A stretch of DNA of 34,704 nucleotides from Akkermansiaceae bacterium UBA2381 (GCA_002344215.1 DDSV01000039.1:1-34704); one strand, 5' to 3'; counted from the stretch's first letter, positions 26,636 through 34,518 are shown. Numbers and translations are program-made. The notes: generated by a model not told the origin, from the letters alone.

Positions 26636-28171
26636 ATGAAAAAACTCCCCCTTTTTCTCGCTGTCGGATTATGCCTCGTTCTCCCAATCGTGGCGGAGGA
26701 CCGGAAGCCAAACGTCATCGTCATCATGGCGGACGATCTTGGTTACGGGGATCTCTCCTGCTACGGAGCGACCACGTTCAAGACACCCCACATCGACCGG
26801 CTCGCGGAGGAGGGGAGACGATTTACCAATGCCTATTGCACCGCGTCCACTTGCACTCCGACCCGGTATTCATTCCTGACAGGTACCTACGCCTTTCGCG
26901 AAAAGGGAACCGGGATCGCTCCTCCGAGCAGTCCGGCGGTGATTCCCGGCGGAACCAACACCCTTGCCTCGATGTTGAAAAGCGTCGGCTACAAGACGGC
27001 GGTGATCGGAAAGTGGCACCTCGGTCTGGGAGGACCGGAGGGGCCTGACTGGAATGGCGAACTCAAACCCGGTCCGCTGGAAATCGGATTCGATTACTCC
27101 TTTCTCCTTCCCACCACCAATGATCGCGTCCCTCAGGTCTATGTCGAGAATCACCGGGTCCTCAATCTCGATCCGGCCGACCCGCTGTGGGTGGGAAACA
27201 AGGCTCCCGATGCGAATCATGTCACCGGGATCTCCCATCGCGAGACGCTCAAGATGGACTGGACCCACGGGCACAACGGCACCATACACAACGGGATCAG
27301 CCGCATCGGGTTTTACACCGGCGGACAAACCGCACGCTTTCGCGATGAGGATCTCGCCGATAAATGGGTCGAAAAGTCGGTAGCCTGGATTGAGGAGAAC
27401 AAGGACGCGCCCTTTTTCCTCTTTTTCGCCTCGCACGATCTCCATGTGCCGCGGATTCCGCATGAGCGGTTTCAGGGCGTGACTCCGCACGGGTTCCGCG
27501 CCGACTCTATTGTCCAACTCGACTGGTGTGTCGGTGAGTTGACTACGACGATCGAAAAACTAGGATTGTCGGACAACACCCTTTTTGTGTTTTGCTCGGA
27601 TAATGGTCCGGTGATGGATGACGGATATGCCGACGGGGCTCTTGAAAAAGTGGGAGAGCACCGGGCGGCCGGTCCCTTCCGGGGAGGGAAATACAGCGTC
27701 TACGAGGGCGGCACGCGGACTCCTTTCATCACCCGATGGAAGGGCACGATCACTCCCGGAGCGTCCGAAGAAGTGGTCTCGACGATTGATCTCTATGGCA
27801 GTCTCGCCGGCCTCACCGGAGCTGTGATTCCAGAGAATGCGGCTCTCGATACACAGAATGTGATGGGCGCGCTCCTCGGGGAGGCGAATGCGAAGGGACG
27901 CGAAGACCTCGTGCAACAGGATAACGGGACGGCGGGAAACTACGGATTCCGCTCCGGTAATTGGAAACTCCTCCGCCATGACTCCCTCACGACCCGAAAT
28001 CTGGTGGTCGAGAAAGAGTTGGAAAATGGAGCGGTGCCCCGCTTCCAACTCTTCGACCTATCCGTCGATCCCGGAGAGAACGAGAACCTCATCGACAGTC
28101 AGCCTGAAGTCGCGACCCGCTTGCAGGCGAGACTTCAGGAGATCATCGACTCAGGGCGTTCGCGGCCCTGA
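26636..28171 (+). CDS. Secreted arylsulfatase (FGly-type sulfatase)
   Basis: A 511-residue protein starting at ATG 26636, with a signal peptide at 1-20 (cut near IVAED). The start of the mature protein has PNVIVIMADDLGYGDLSCYG with the metal-binding Asp33-Asp34. The sulfatase signature is CTPTRYSFLTG, in which Cys73 would be converted to formylglycine, followed by GKWHLG and further metal-site residues in FCSDNGPV. This belongs to the type I sulfatase (S1) class abundant in PVC bacteria. It removes sulfate from glycans or steroid/aryl esters in the periplasm or outside. It converges on the L,D-transpeptidase gene with a 12-base gap. An anaerobic or FGE-type maturase is needed and is not in this window. 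Confidence 0.95.
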   Translation: MKKLPLFLAVGLCLVLPIVAEDRKPNVIVIMADDLGYGDLSCYGATTFKTPHIDRLAEEGRRFTNAYCTASTCTPTRYSFLTGTYAFREKGTGIAPPSSPAVIPGGTNTLASMLKSVGYKTAVIGKWHLGLGGPEGPDWNGELKPGPLEIGFDYSFLLPTTNDRVPQVYVENHRVLNLDPADPLWVGNKAPDANHVTGISHRETLKMDWTHGHNGTIHNGISRIGFYTGGQTARFRDEDLADKWVEKSVAWIEENKDAPFFLFFASHDLHVPRIPHERFQGVTPHGFRADSIVQLDWCVGELTTTIEKLGLSDNTLFVFCSDNGPVMDDGYADGALEKVGEHRAAGPFRGGKYSVYEGGTRTPFITRWKGTITPGASEEVVSTIDLYGSLAGLTGAVIPENAALDTQNVMGALLGEANAKGREDLVQQDNGTAGNYGFRSGNWKLLRHDSLTTRNLVVEKELENGAVPRFQLFDLSVDPGENENLIDSQPEVATRLQARLQEIIDSGRSRP

Positions 28172-28183
28172 GTCGGCGATGAA

Positions 28184-29416
28184 TCAACCCTCCTGTTGTT
28201 GAGGGAGGACCTGGGCGACGATGATGTTCTGCTGGGCGATCGACTGATTCAGGCTCGCGGGATTCCACGAGTCGACCACCTCCACGGTGATTCCGCTCGA
28301 GGTATGCTCGAATAGGATCGGGGCGACCGACTCGGGAAGGCGGATACAACCGGCAGAGGCGGGGTAGCCGGGGAGGTCGCCGATGTGAAGTCCGACGGCG
28401 CTGTCTCCGAGGCGCTGCCAGTAGGGGAGATTGCATCCGTAAATCGTTGAGGTTTTGCCAGTCTTGACCCGCTCGGTGATTTTGAATTCCCCTCTCGGGG
28501 TGTATTTCCCGGATCGGGCGGTCGAGACGGCGGTATCGAGAGCGATCGTGTTCCCGACGATGAGGTAGGCCCGCTGTTTGGAAACATCGACCACGATTCT
28601 TTTCTTGGCGTCCTTGCTTGCGGTGAGGAGGTCGTGATTGATGTAGGCATCCCGATGGACATCCTGGTAACCGCTCTTGGGGGCCTGTGACGGGATCGGA
28701 GCGGGAGCCTGACGGATGGAGTTCTGGTAGGAGACCTGCTGGATGCGCATCTCCTTCTTCTTGGCGGCATTCTGGAATAGTCCCGCCTCGGCATTGGTGA
28801 CCGAGCCGAGGGTAATGCCGAGCAGGGCGAGCACCGTGATCGCCTCGCGAACGCCGTGGGCCTGGACTTCGGCGTCCTCGAAGATAAATCCGAACTCGCC
28901 TTCATTGCTCTCACAGAAGGAGGCGAACTGGTTCTCATCGGCGAGGAGCAGTCCGAGCAACTGAACACGGGCGGAGTTTTCATCCTCACCCGGCTGCCAG
29001 CGGATCAGAGGGAGCGTCGCGGTCTGATTACCGATTTCGGAATCGCTTAGGGACGAGCCGAATACTTCGAGGAAACGTCGCACAAAATCGACCGGCTCGG
29101 AGGCATCGGAGAGCGTGTCGAAAGCCGAAGCATCCGGGAAGAGATTCTGCAGGTGGATCTCAAAGGCCTTGTCTGACCATTCCGGTGCGCTCTCCGCGGA
29201 GTTCTCATTAAGTTTGAGCGAGAAGAGCTGGAAGAGTTCGCTCTCCTGCGGATTGGAGAGAACCGTGACGCCGTCGAGTGAGACGTCGAACCAGATCTCC
29301 GATTCCGAGAAAAGCGAGGCGCAGAGCTCGATCTCGGTGGTTCCGCTTGGATGGAAATCACTTCCCTCGGCAGGGAGTTGATCGACAGGGCCCAGGAAGG
29401 TGGCGTTGTGTTTCAT
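28184..29416 (-). CDS. Membrane L,D-transpeptidase with a large N-terminal cytoplasmic domain
   Basis: A 410-residue protein. Residues 1-190 are acidic and lack a signal peptide (many Glu, Asp, Ser; FVRRFLEVFG and FCESNEGEFGFIFEDAE). A single hydrophobic segment at about 192-208 (ITVLALLGITLGSVTNA) precedes a linker rich in Gln and Pro. Residues 270-382 are a YkuD-type L,D-transpeptidase: KRIVVDVSKQRAYL, YTPRGEFKI, HIGDLPG with His344, and the nucleophile motif SAGCIRLP with Cys357. The catalytic part would be outside the membrane, cross-linking peptidoglycan or attaching proteins to it. The N-terminal domain is not recognised. It is the last of a three-gene operon with a subtilase and a GAF protein, 39 bases after the subtilase. 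Confidence 0.88.
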   Translation of the reverse strand: MKHNATFLGPVDQLPAEGSDFHPSGTTEIELCASLFSESEIWFDVSLDGVTVLSNPQESELFQLFSLKLNENSAESAPEWSDKAFEIHLQNLFPDASAFDTLSDASEPVDFVRRFLEVFGSSLSDSEIGNQTATLPLIRWQPGEDENSARVQLLGLLLADENQFASFCESNEGEFGFIFEDAEVQAHGVREAITVLALLGITLGSVTNAEAGLFQNAAKKKEMRIQQVSYQNSIRQAPAPIPSQAPKSGYQDVHRDAYINHDLLTASKDAKKRIVVDVSKQRAYLIVGNTIALDTAVSTARSGKYTPRGEFKITERVKTGKTSTIYGCNLPYWQRLGDSAVGLHIGDLPGYPASAGCIRLPESVAPILFEHTSSGITVEVVDSWNPASLNQSIAQQNIIVAQVLPQQQEG

Positions 29417-29455
29417 TGCTTTGGTGTATCGGTTAGAGTGTATTGCAGTTGTTGT

Positions 29456-30256
29456 TTACCAGTCGGAACTGAGGCCCGGATGCCAGGGTTCTGAGACTGA
29501 GGAAAGGACCGTGTGCATCATCGCCGGGGGGATGTCCGGGAACACGGAAAGAATGCGGGCGATGATTCCGGAAACCCGCGGGGCCGCAAAACTGGTGCCT
29601 GTCTGCACCTGCACGCCACCGCCGATCCAGGCGACTTCAACATTTTCACCCCTCGCGGAAAAGCTGACGAGACGATCCGAACGGAAGAAGAGGTCGTCAG
29701 AGGCAGTGTCGGCCAGATCCACTCCCACGACTGAGGCGAAATGGGAGGGCCATTCGGTTTCAAACGTATCACTATTGCTGCAGGCCGCGACGATGTGAGC
29801 TCCGCGTAACCAGGCCTCGTCGGCCCATTCCTTGTGCGGCAGGATGAATTTGGCGAGCCCCCGGCAGCCGAAACTGCAGTTCAGAACCTGGTACCCGCGG
29901 TTCATCGCCTCGCGCACTCCGGCACAGATCAGATGCGTCCGCGAGACACTGCGGGCATCAATGACGCGGAAACTCCCGAGCTCCGCCCCCGGCGCGACCT
30001 CGTGAATGATCCCGGCGACGGCGGTGCCGTGTCCATAGGTGTCGTGACCTCCGGCTTCGATCAGTTTTACCAGCCCGTCCTCTTCCTCAAAACCGACCGA
30101 GTCACGAATCGTCAGACCCGAGAGCCGCGGGTGGGAGCTTTCAATTCCCGAGTCGATGACCGCGACTCGCACCCCTGCGCCGGTTCCGAAACGGGCGGCC
30201 TCCTTCGCCTCCTCCAGAGACGGCCAGCTTCTGGCGCTTGTGGAGGCTACTCTCAT
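29456..30256 (-). CDS. Cytoplasmic subtilisin-like serine protease (S8)
   Basis: A 266-residue protease with the complete S8 catalytic triad: Asp35 in VAVIDSGIESSHP, His76 in GHGTAVAG and Ser222 in GTSFAAPRVSG. The oxyanion-hole asparagine is in the segment AACSNSD (Asn161), where AxGN is usual. There is no signal peptide and no I9-type propeptide, only a ~28-residue lead, so the enzyme should be cytoplasmic and active on synthesis or controlled by a partner. It has several cysteines (111, 127, 131, 159). ATG 30256 overlaps the stop of the GAF gene as ATGA. The pairing with a GAF protein and membrane transpeptidase suggests regulated proteolysis; the target is unknown. Confidence 0.9.
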   Translation of the reverse strand: MRVASTSARSWPSLEEAKEAARFGTGAGVRVAVIDSGIESSHPRLSGLTIRDSVGFEEEDGLVKLIEAGGHDTYGHGTAVAGIIHEVAPGAELGSFRVIDARSVSRTHLICAGVREAMNRGYQVLNCSFGCRGLAKFILPHKEWADEAWLRGAHIVAACSNSDTFETEWPSHFASVVGVDLADTASDDLFFRSDRLVSFSARGENVEVAWIGGGVQVQTGTSFAAPRVSGIIARILSVFPDIPPAMMHTVLSSVSEPWHPGLSSDW

Positions 30257-30825
30257 AATTCCAGATCGAGGATGCTGGTGAGGAGTCGGTAGTTCACGAG
30301 TCGTTCGAGGACGGTGGACAGGCGGCGTACCCGATTCATGCTTCGCGCTGAAAAGCCGGGAGGATCGGGGGCGTCAGGGCCGGCCTTCAACTGGACACAA
30401 CTGATGACTCCCTGAAGCTGGCCGCCGAAGTAAAAAGGTGTCACGATCATTGCCGCGGTGACCTGACCCAGCGCCTTATCCGTTCGCTTCGAATGGGCGG
30501 CGTTGAGGTAGACCTGATTCTCACAAAGAGACTGCTCCGAGGCGAAGGAGAGACTGATGAGGCCTTCGCCGAGCGGCTGGGACCAGCCGATGAATTTGGG
30601 GTCCGGTTCGGTATGGGTCACCACCAGATTCGCCTCGGTGACATCGGCGATCCAGATCGACATTGAATCTGCCGCGACACATTCCATGACCGCCCGCAGC
30701 ATCGAGCCTCCCGGATCACCAATGAGATTTCGGAACTCCTCCGGGGAGATGGCCGCCGCCGCTTTCGCCAGGGCCTTCTCCACCATTGCTGAGTGTTGGG
30801 ACAACTGGGGATCGGGGGCAATCAC
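30253..30825 (-). CDS. GAF-domain protein, first gene of the protease/transpeptidase operon
   Basis: A 190-residue cytoplasmic protein read as a lone GAF domain at about 35-150: VMECVAADSMSIWI, GEGLISLSFASEQ, VYLNAAHS and AAMIVTPFYFGGQLQGVISC are the typical strand and loop signatures of GAF ligand pockets. A helix (SMNRVRRLSTVLERLVNYRLL) follows, likely for dimerisation. No kinase, cyclase or DNA-binding output domain is attached. GTG 30825 is taken as the start; ATG 30786 is an alternative. It overlaps the subtilase gene by four bases. A role as sensor controlling the protease is suggested by coupling but is inference. Confidence 0.8.
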   Translation of the reverse strand: MIAPDPQLSQHSAMVEKALAKAAAAISPEEFRNLIGDPGGSMLRAVMECVAADSMSIWIADVTEANLVVTHTEPDPKFIGWSQPLGEGLISLSFASEQSLCENQVYLNAAHSKRTDKALGQVTAAMIVTPFYFGGQLQGVISCVQLKAGPDAPDPPGFSARSMNRVRRLSTVLERLVNYRLLTSILDLEL

Positions 30826-30972
30826 GTGACAATTCCGGTTAAAGTTGAGGGCAGCGTCAGTTCTAAAGGATACAGGATAGACGTTCGGGAATCAAAGTGA
30901 TTCACGCCCGCCTTCATCCATTTGCGCTACCCGAATCGAACCAGGTAGGTAGAGGCAGGGGAGTTGCTCAAA

Positions 30973-30985
30973 CCAGCTCAGCTGG
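30973..30985. promoter_or_regulatory. 13-bp palindrome upstream of the GAF/protease operon
   Basis: CCAGCT-C-AGCTGG is a perfect dyad in the 193-base gap between the DUF4013-like gene and the GAF gene, about 150 bases upstream of GTG 30825. It could be an operator. No well-spaced promoter was found with confidence in this gap on the minus strand; nothing else is recognised in it. Confidence 0.25.
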
Positions 30986-31018
30986 ATTTCAATGAACCGG
31001 TATCCTCGAGTGGCAATA

Positions 31019-31786
31019 TCACGCTGTCGGCGGAATTGCCGGAGGTATTGCCGGCGGGTTTTGCGGAAGTGAGGGAGGACGGTTCGGCTGAGACAGTGGG
31101 GCCAGCAGCTCGGGATTGACTTCGACGGGTGTGCCGCCCCGCGATAGGTAGAGATCGTAGTGCTGGAAGAGCAAATGCATCATCGTCACCTGGCTCCAGG
31201 TGATCACGACATAAACACCCACGAAGAGAGCGAGATAGCCGACCATGGCGAGGGGAACCACCAGGACCGTAAGGACGAGCCACCAGAGGAAAAGACTGCC
31301 CCCGACCTTCTTCAGGAAATCAAAAGCAAAGGTTTTCGAAAACCCGGCCTTGAAGTCCATCATCATCCCCGAACGGAGTTGGATGGGGGCGATCAGTATC
31401 ACCGTGATCAAGATCGTGGCCATATAGAGCAAGACTCCCAGGAGTATTGCCACCACGATGATGACTTCGTTTTCCGGGGCAAGGATAGGAGCGATGAACA
31501 TCGGCACCATCGCGATCATGATTAGGGGAATCATGAACAGGCTCGCGACGAGGGAGCAGACGGTCGGCCAAAGTCCCGCTTTGAGATGCTCTCCAAAATG
31601 GGTGAAATCGAAGTCTGCAGCCGGAATTCCCGCCCGCTCACCGACATGGCGACGGAAGAGATACCCGAGCATTACCATCTGCCCGACCACCGGGATGAGA
31701 ATGCAGACAGAGAGAAGAAGGAGAGTGATCCATTTCTTCTCTGTCTTGAACAGATCCATGCAGGCGGCGCCGAAGTCGATTTTCAT
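31019..31786 (-). CDS. DUF4013-like integral membrane protein
   Basis: A 255-residue protein from ATG 31786 (the frame is open from a TTG at 31840, but MKIDFGAACMDLF is the better beginning). About five to six membrane helices: near 20-40, 74-102, 107-135, 166-190 and 190-212, with PIQLRSGMMMDFKAGFSKTFAFDF between. The arrangement and the opening FKTEKKWITLLLL resemble DUF4013 membrane proteins, whose function is unknown. The C-terminus is a proline-rich tail with two copies of PPAIPP. It lies 82 bases downstream of the nucleoside hydrolase gene. Confidence 0.75.
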   Translation of the reverse strand: MKIDFGAACMDLFKTEKKWITLLLLSVCILIPVVGQMVMLGYLFRRHVGERAGIPAADFDFTHFGEHLKAGLWPTVCSLVASLFMIPLIMIAMVPMFIAPILAPENEVIIVVAILLGVLLYMATILITVILIAPIQLRSGMMMDFKAGFSKTFAFDFLKKVGGSLFLWWLVLTVLVVPLAMVGYLALFVGVYVVITWSQVTMMHLLFQHYDLYLSRGGTPVEVNPELLAPLSQPNRPPSLPQNPPAIPPAIPPTA

Positions 31787-31867
31787 GAATCCAGAGTAAT
31801 GTGGGAAAGGGGCTCCTGACAAGTTCGCGTTTTTAATCAAGGGGGCGGGCGTGAACTTATGTCAGGC

Positions 31868-32893
31868 TCATCGACTGACCGGAGGTTCGGTGCAAAGTTG
31901 CACGAAGGCCTCACGGACGCGGGCGGTCTGGACGGCGTCCATGATGAGGTAACGATCGTTGCCGTCATCCTTCCCGTGGAAGTCGGTGCGCCCCTCGTCG
32001 TCGACTTTGACGTGGCCCTTTGGCGAGAGGTCGAAATAGCCGCGGTCGGAATAAATCGCCTGGAGCGCGGCGGTGAGATCCCAGGTGGGACGGTCGTGCG
32101 GTTGTTCAGGGATGTAGGCGAGGTAACTATCTTTGATGAGGTGGTGCTCCACGTAGTTAAAATCCTCGACGATGCTTTTCCAGGGATAGGCGGCGGCGAT
32201 ACCGATCTCATACCCGCTCCAGATCACCGGTGAGGGCCACTTGGCGGCGATCTTTTTAGCGGCAGGAATGTCGAGCTTCACATTGTACTCAATGTGTTTG
32301 GTGTTGTGCCGGATCGTCTGGAAAGCCCCGGCCATAATGACGAGTTCCTTCACCTTCGCCTTAATCAAGGCAGGGCCGTCGAGAGGGGAAAACTCATCGG
32401 CTTTCGAGTCGAGGAGACGGGCGAAGTTGGTGAAAAAGCCGACCTGCACCAGCATGACCGAGCCGTCGGGTTGGCCGGCAAGGGTCCGGCGGATCAGCGA
32501 AACAGCTTCGGGTGCCTCTGCCCCGGTGAGATCGTGGGGAAAGAGAGGTTTGCCTTCCGCATTCTTGCGGTCAACCTGGCCATTGAAGCGTCCCTCCTCC
32601 TTCGCGGCTCCCTCGCGGACCGCACCGAGCGGGATGTCCGGAAAACCATACCAGGTATTGAGCGCGTCGATGTAGGCGATCGACTTGGGGTGATCTTTCG
32701 TCGAGGTCACCGCGAGCAGTTCGACTGCTCCGCGCCGGGCGAGCTGATGGATCATCGCGAGCGCCATGGCATCGTCGATGTCATTGCCCATGTCGGTGTC
32801 GAAAATCAGTTTCACGGGAGCTTTCCCGGTCTGTGTCAGGGCAGGGGACAGCGTGAGGGAGAGAGCGAGGAGAGTGAAGAGGGTTCGATGCAT
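31868..32893 (-). CDS. Secreted nucleoside hydrolase-like protein (IUNH family)
   Basis: A 341-residue protein with a signal peptide at 1-20 (cut near ALTQT). The mature start has KLIFDTDMGNDIDDAMAL, the calcium-binding aspartate cluster of inosine-uridine preferring nucleoside hydrolases (Asp32, Asp34, Asp38, Asp40, Asp41). Later segments fit the family: VMLVQVGFFTNFARLL, KELVIMAGAF, EYNVKLDIPAAKKI (with Asn where the family binds ribose) and DLTAALQAIY near the end. These enzymes release the base from a ribonucleoside. Export suggests scavenging of extracellular nucleosides, but secreted PVC members may act on other ribosides. Confidence 0.88.
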   Translation of the reverse strand: MHRTLFTLLALSLTLSPALTQTGKAPVKLIFDTDMGNDIDDAMALAMIHQLARRGAVELLAVTSTKDHPKSIAYIDALNTWYGFPDIPLGAVREGAAKEEGRFNGQVDRKNAEGKPLFPHDLTGAEAPEAVSLIRRTLAGQPDGSVMLVQVGFFTNFARLLDSKADEFSPLDGPALIKAKVKELVIMAGAFQTIRHNTKHIEYNVKLDIPAAKKIAAKWPSPVIWSGYEIGIAAAYPWKSIVEDFNYVEHHLIKDSYLAYIPEQPHDRPTWDLTAALQAIYSDRGYFDLSPKGHVKVDDEGRTDFHGKDDGNDRYLIMDAVQTARVREAFVQLCTEPPVSR

Positions 32894-33023
32894 GGGGAAA
32901 GAGGGCTCAGTGCCGGAACGATGGCGCGGATTGCCCCCCTAGCCAAGTGGCGGGATAGAGGCATTCCACAAGGTAATGACCGCGGTGCCCCTATCGATTG
33001 AGATAGTGTATTTCCCAAACCAA

Positions 33024-33053
33024 GGAATGGGGCTTGCCAAGCCCCTTCGTTCC
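33024..33053 (-). terminator. Hairpin downstream of the integrase gene, likely terminator
   Basis: GGGGCTT (33029-33035) and AAGCCCC (33039-33045) form a 7-bp stem with a 3-base loop, lengthened by an outer GGAA/TTCC pair (33024-33027 and 33050-33053). It is 19 bases beyond the integrase stop at 33072. On the minus strand it is followed by a T-containing stretch. The 178-base gap 32894-33071 shows nothing else. Confidence 0.5.
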
Positions 33054-33071
33054 AGGATGCGGCACTGAAGC

Positions 33072-34406
33072 TCAAGCCGCCATGCAATCAAGCGGACTCA
33101 CCACCCCGAGCCCGTGCACCCCCGTCGCGACATGCAGGTAGATCTCGGTCGTCGTGATGTCTTCGTGGCCGAGGATTTCCTGGATTGTCCTCAAGTCCGT
33201 TCCGGCTTCGAGGAGGTGGGTGGCGAAAGAATGTCGCAGCGCGTGACTGGTGACGCGTTTCTCAATCCGCGCCGTTTGTGCCGCGCGTTTGATCGCTTCG
33301 TTGTAAACCTTTCCGTGGAGGTGATGACGTCGCCGGATGCCGCTTTCGGGATCGACCGACAGCTGCTTCGCCGGGAAGATCCAAAACCACTCGAAGCTAT
33401 CAGCTGCTTTGCGGAATTTCCTAGCAAGTGCACCGGGAATGTAGACGCCCGCCACGCCGTCCCGCTGGTCCTGCTCCCAAAGCGCCCTGGCCCGTTCAAT
33501 TTGCTCCGCGAGTTCTCCACACAGTCGTTTCGGGAGCACGGTCATGCGATCTTTGTCTCCCTTGCCGAGGCGCACTGTCACGGTGCCGCGATCGAGATCG
33601 ATATCCTTCACCCGCAACCTCACCACCTCGGATAGGCGCAGTCCCGCGCCATACTGTAAGCGGGCGACCAAGCCGTATCGAGCGTTGTGTTTTTTCGCCA
33701 TCAGCGCACTCGTTCCCTCCGTCTGCCCGGTATCGGGTTCGGGAGCAGGATTCTCCAATGCCCCGAAAAGCCGCTGGGTCTCCCCCTGTGAAAGCACCAC
33801 CGGCACGCGGGCCCCGGTCTTTTTCAGCTTCACGTTGAACACCGGCTCCTCCTTTCCTAGGACCTGCTTGAAGAAAAAGGCCAGGGCGTTCAGAGCCTGC
33901 TTTTGCGTGGAATAAGCGCAGTCCTCGTCATCCACGACCGAAGTCAGAAACCGGGTCGCGGTTTCCTCGCGCATGATTTCGCGCTCGTCGCCTGCAAAAC
34001 CCGCGTAACGCGCGGCCCAGCTCCGGTAACATTTCTTGGTCTCCAAGGCCAAACCTCGTCTCGAACCGGCGGAGTTCACCGCCGCGCGGACCCGCTCGGG
34101 CAGGCTGCGGTGATCGCCGCCGTCCTCGGCACAGGCATTGAGCCAAGCCAAATACCATTTGATGGCGTCTTGCCATTGCTCGAGTTGCCACGTCTCCCGC
34201 TGCCGCCCCTTGCCGAGCACCTCGTCACGCCAGAAACTCCGTGCCGCCTCGCGTCCGGCCGCGAGTTCGTGGCGCAATCGAAAATTCTCGAACCACTCAA
34301 GGACGAGGAGGAATCCAGTCCGTTCCCGGTCGGACAATCCACGGAAGGCGGCGAGGTCCCTCCGCCAACACCAACGCACTTTCTTTTGAGTTTCGGTCGT
34401 GCTCAT
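33072..34406 (-). CDS. intI: Integron-type tyrosine recombinase (IntI-like) with N-terminal extension
   Basis: A 444-residue site-specific recombinase from ATG 34406 (a GTG at 34415 is also possible). Numbering here counts from that GTG. The catalytic set is complete: Arg260 (GAGLRLSEVV), Lys (GKGDKDR), His391 and Arg394 (SHALRHSFATH), His417 (LGHEDITTT), Tyr426 (TEIYLHV). The integron-specific patch is present at about 352-375: SVDPESGIRRRHHLH then YNEAIKRA. The C-terminus GVVSPLD matches the GVxSPLD of integron integrases. Ordinary IntI proteins are about 320-340 residues; here roughly 115 extra residues precede the core-binding domain (from GLALETKKCYRSW), and about 20 extra lie near 222-240. 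A LexA-type box is 46 bases upstream. Integron integrases recombine attI and attC sites to capture gene cassettes; no such site is found in the window. Confidence 0.9.
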   Translation of the reverse strand: MSTTETQKKVRWCWRRDLAAFRGLSDRERTGFLLVLEWFENFRLRHELAAGREAARSFWRDEVLGKGRQRETWQLEQWQDAIKWYLAWLNACAEDGGDHRSLPERVRAAVNSAGSRRGLALETKKCYRSWAARYAGFAGDEREIMREETATRFLTSVVDDEDCAYSTQKQALNALAFFFKQVLGKEEPVFNVKLKKTGARVPVVLSQGETQRLFGALENPAPEPDTGQTEGTSALMAKKHNARYGLVARLQYGAGLRLSEVVRLRVKDIDLDRGTVTVRLGKGDKDRMTVLPKRLCGELAEQIERARALWEQDQRDGVAGVYIPGALARKFRKAADSFEWFWIFPAKQLSVDPESGIRRRHHLHGKVYNEAIKRAAQTARIEKRVTSHALRHSFATHLLEAGTDLRTIQEILGHEDITTTEIYLHVATGVHGLGVVSPLDCMAA

Positions 34407-34408
34407 GC

Positions 34409-34422
34409 TGTTCACAGAAACA
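34409..34422. promoter_or_regulatory. Degenerate LexA-like site just upstream of the integrase start
   Basis: TGTTC-ACAG-AAACA matches the TGTTC-N4-GAACA consensus in all but one position. It ends two bases before ATG 34406 on the minus strand and overlaps the alternative GTG start. A second LexA half-bound site is possible, but a single mismatch at a conserved base makes it weak. Confidence 0.3.
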
Positions 34423-34451
34423 GTTCATTTTTCGGGCGTCAAGTAGAAAAG

Positions 34452-34465
34452 TGTTCTTCCGAACA
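34452..34465. promoter_or_regulatory. LexA binding site (SOS box) of the Verrucomicrobia type
   Basis: TGTTC-TTCC-GAACA is an exact match to the 14-bp palindrome TGTTC-N4-GAACA described for LexA of Verrucomicrobia. It lies 46 bases upstream of the integrase ATG, where LexA would block transcription. A TTGACG hexamer follows it on the minus strand (34437-34442), possibly a -35, but a good -10 is not seen. I noticed no other exact copy in the window. Confidence 0.75.
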
Positions 34466-34518
34466 GTTTTTACCGTCGTAGGCATCCCTTGGATGATCGG
34501 CGGCCCCCTCCGAAGGTC

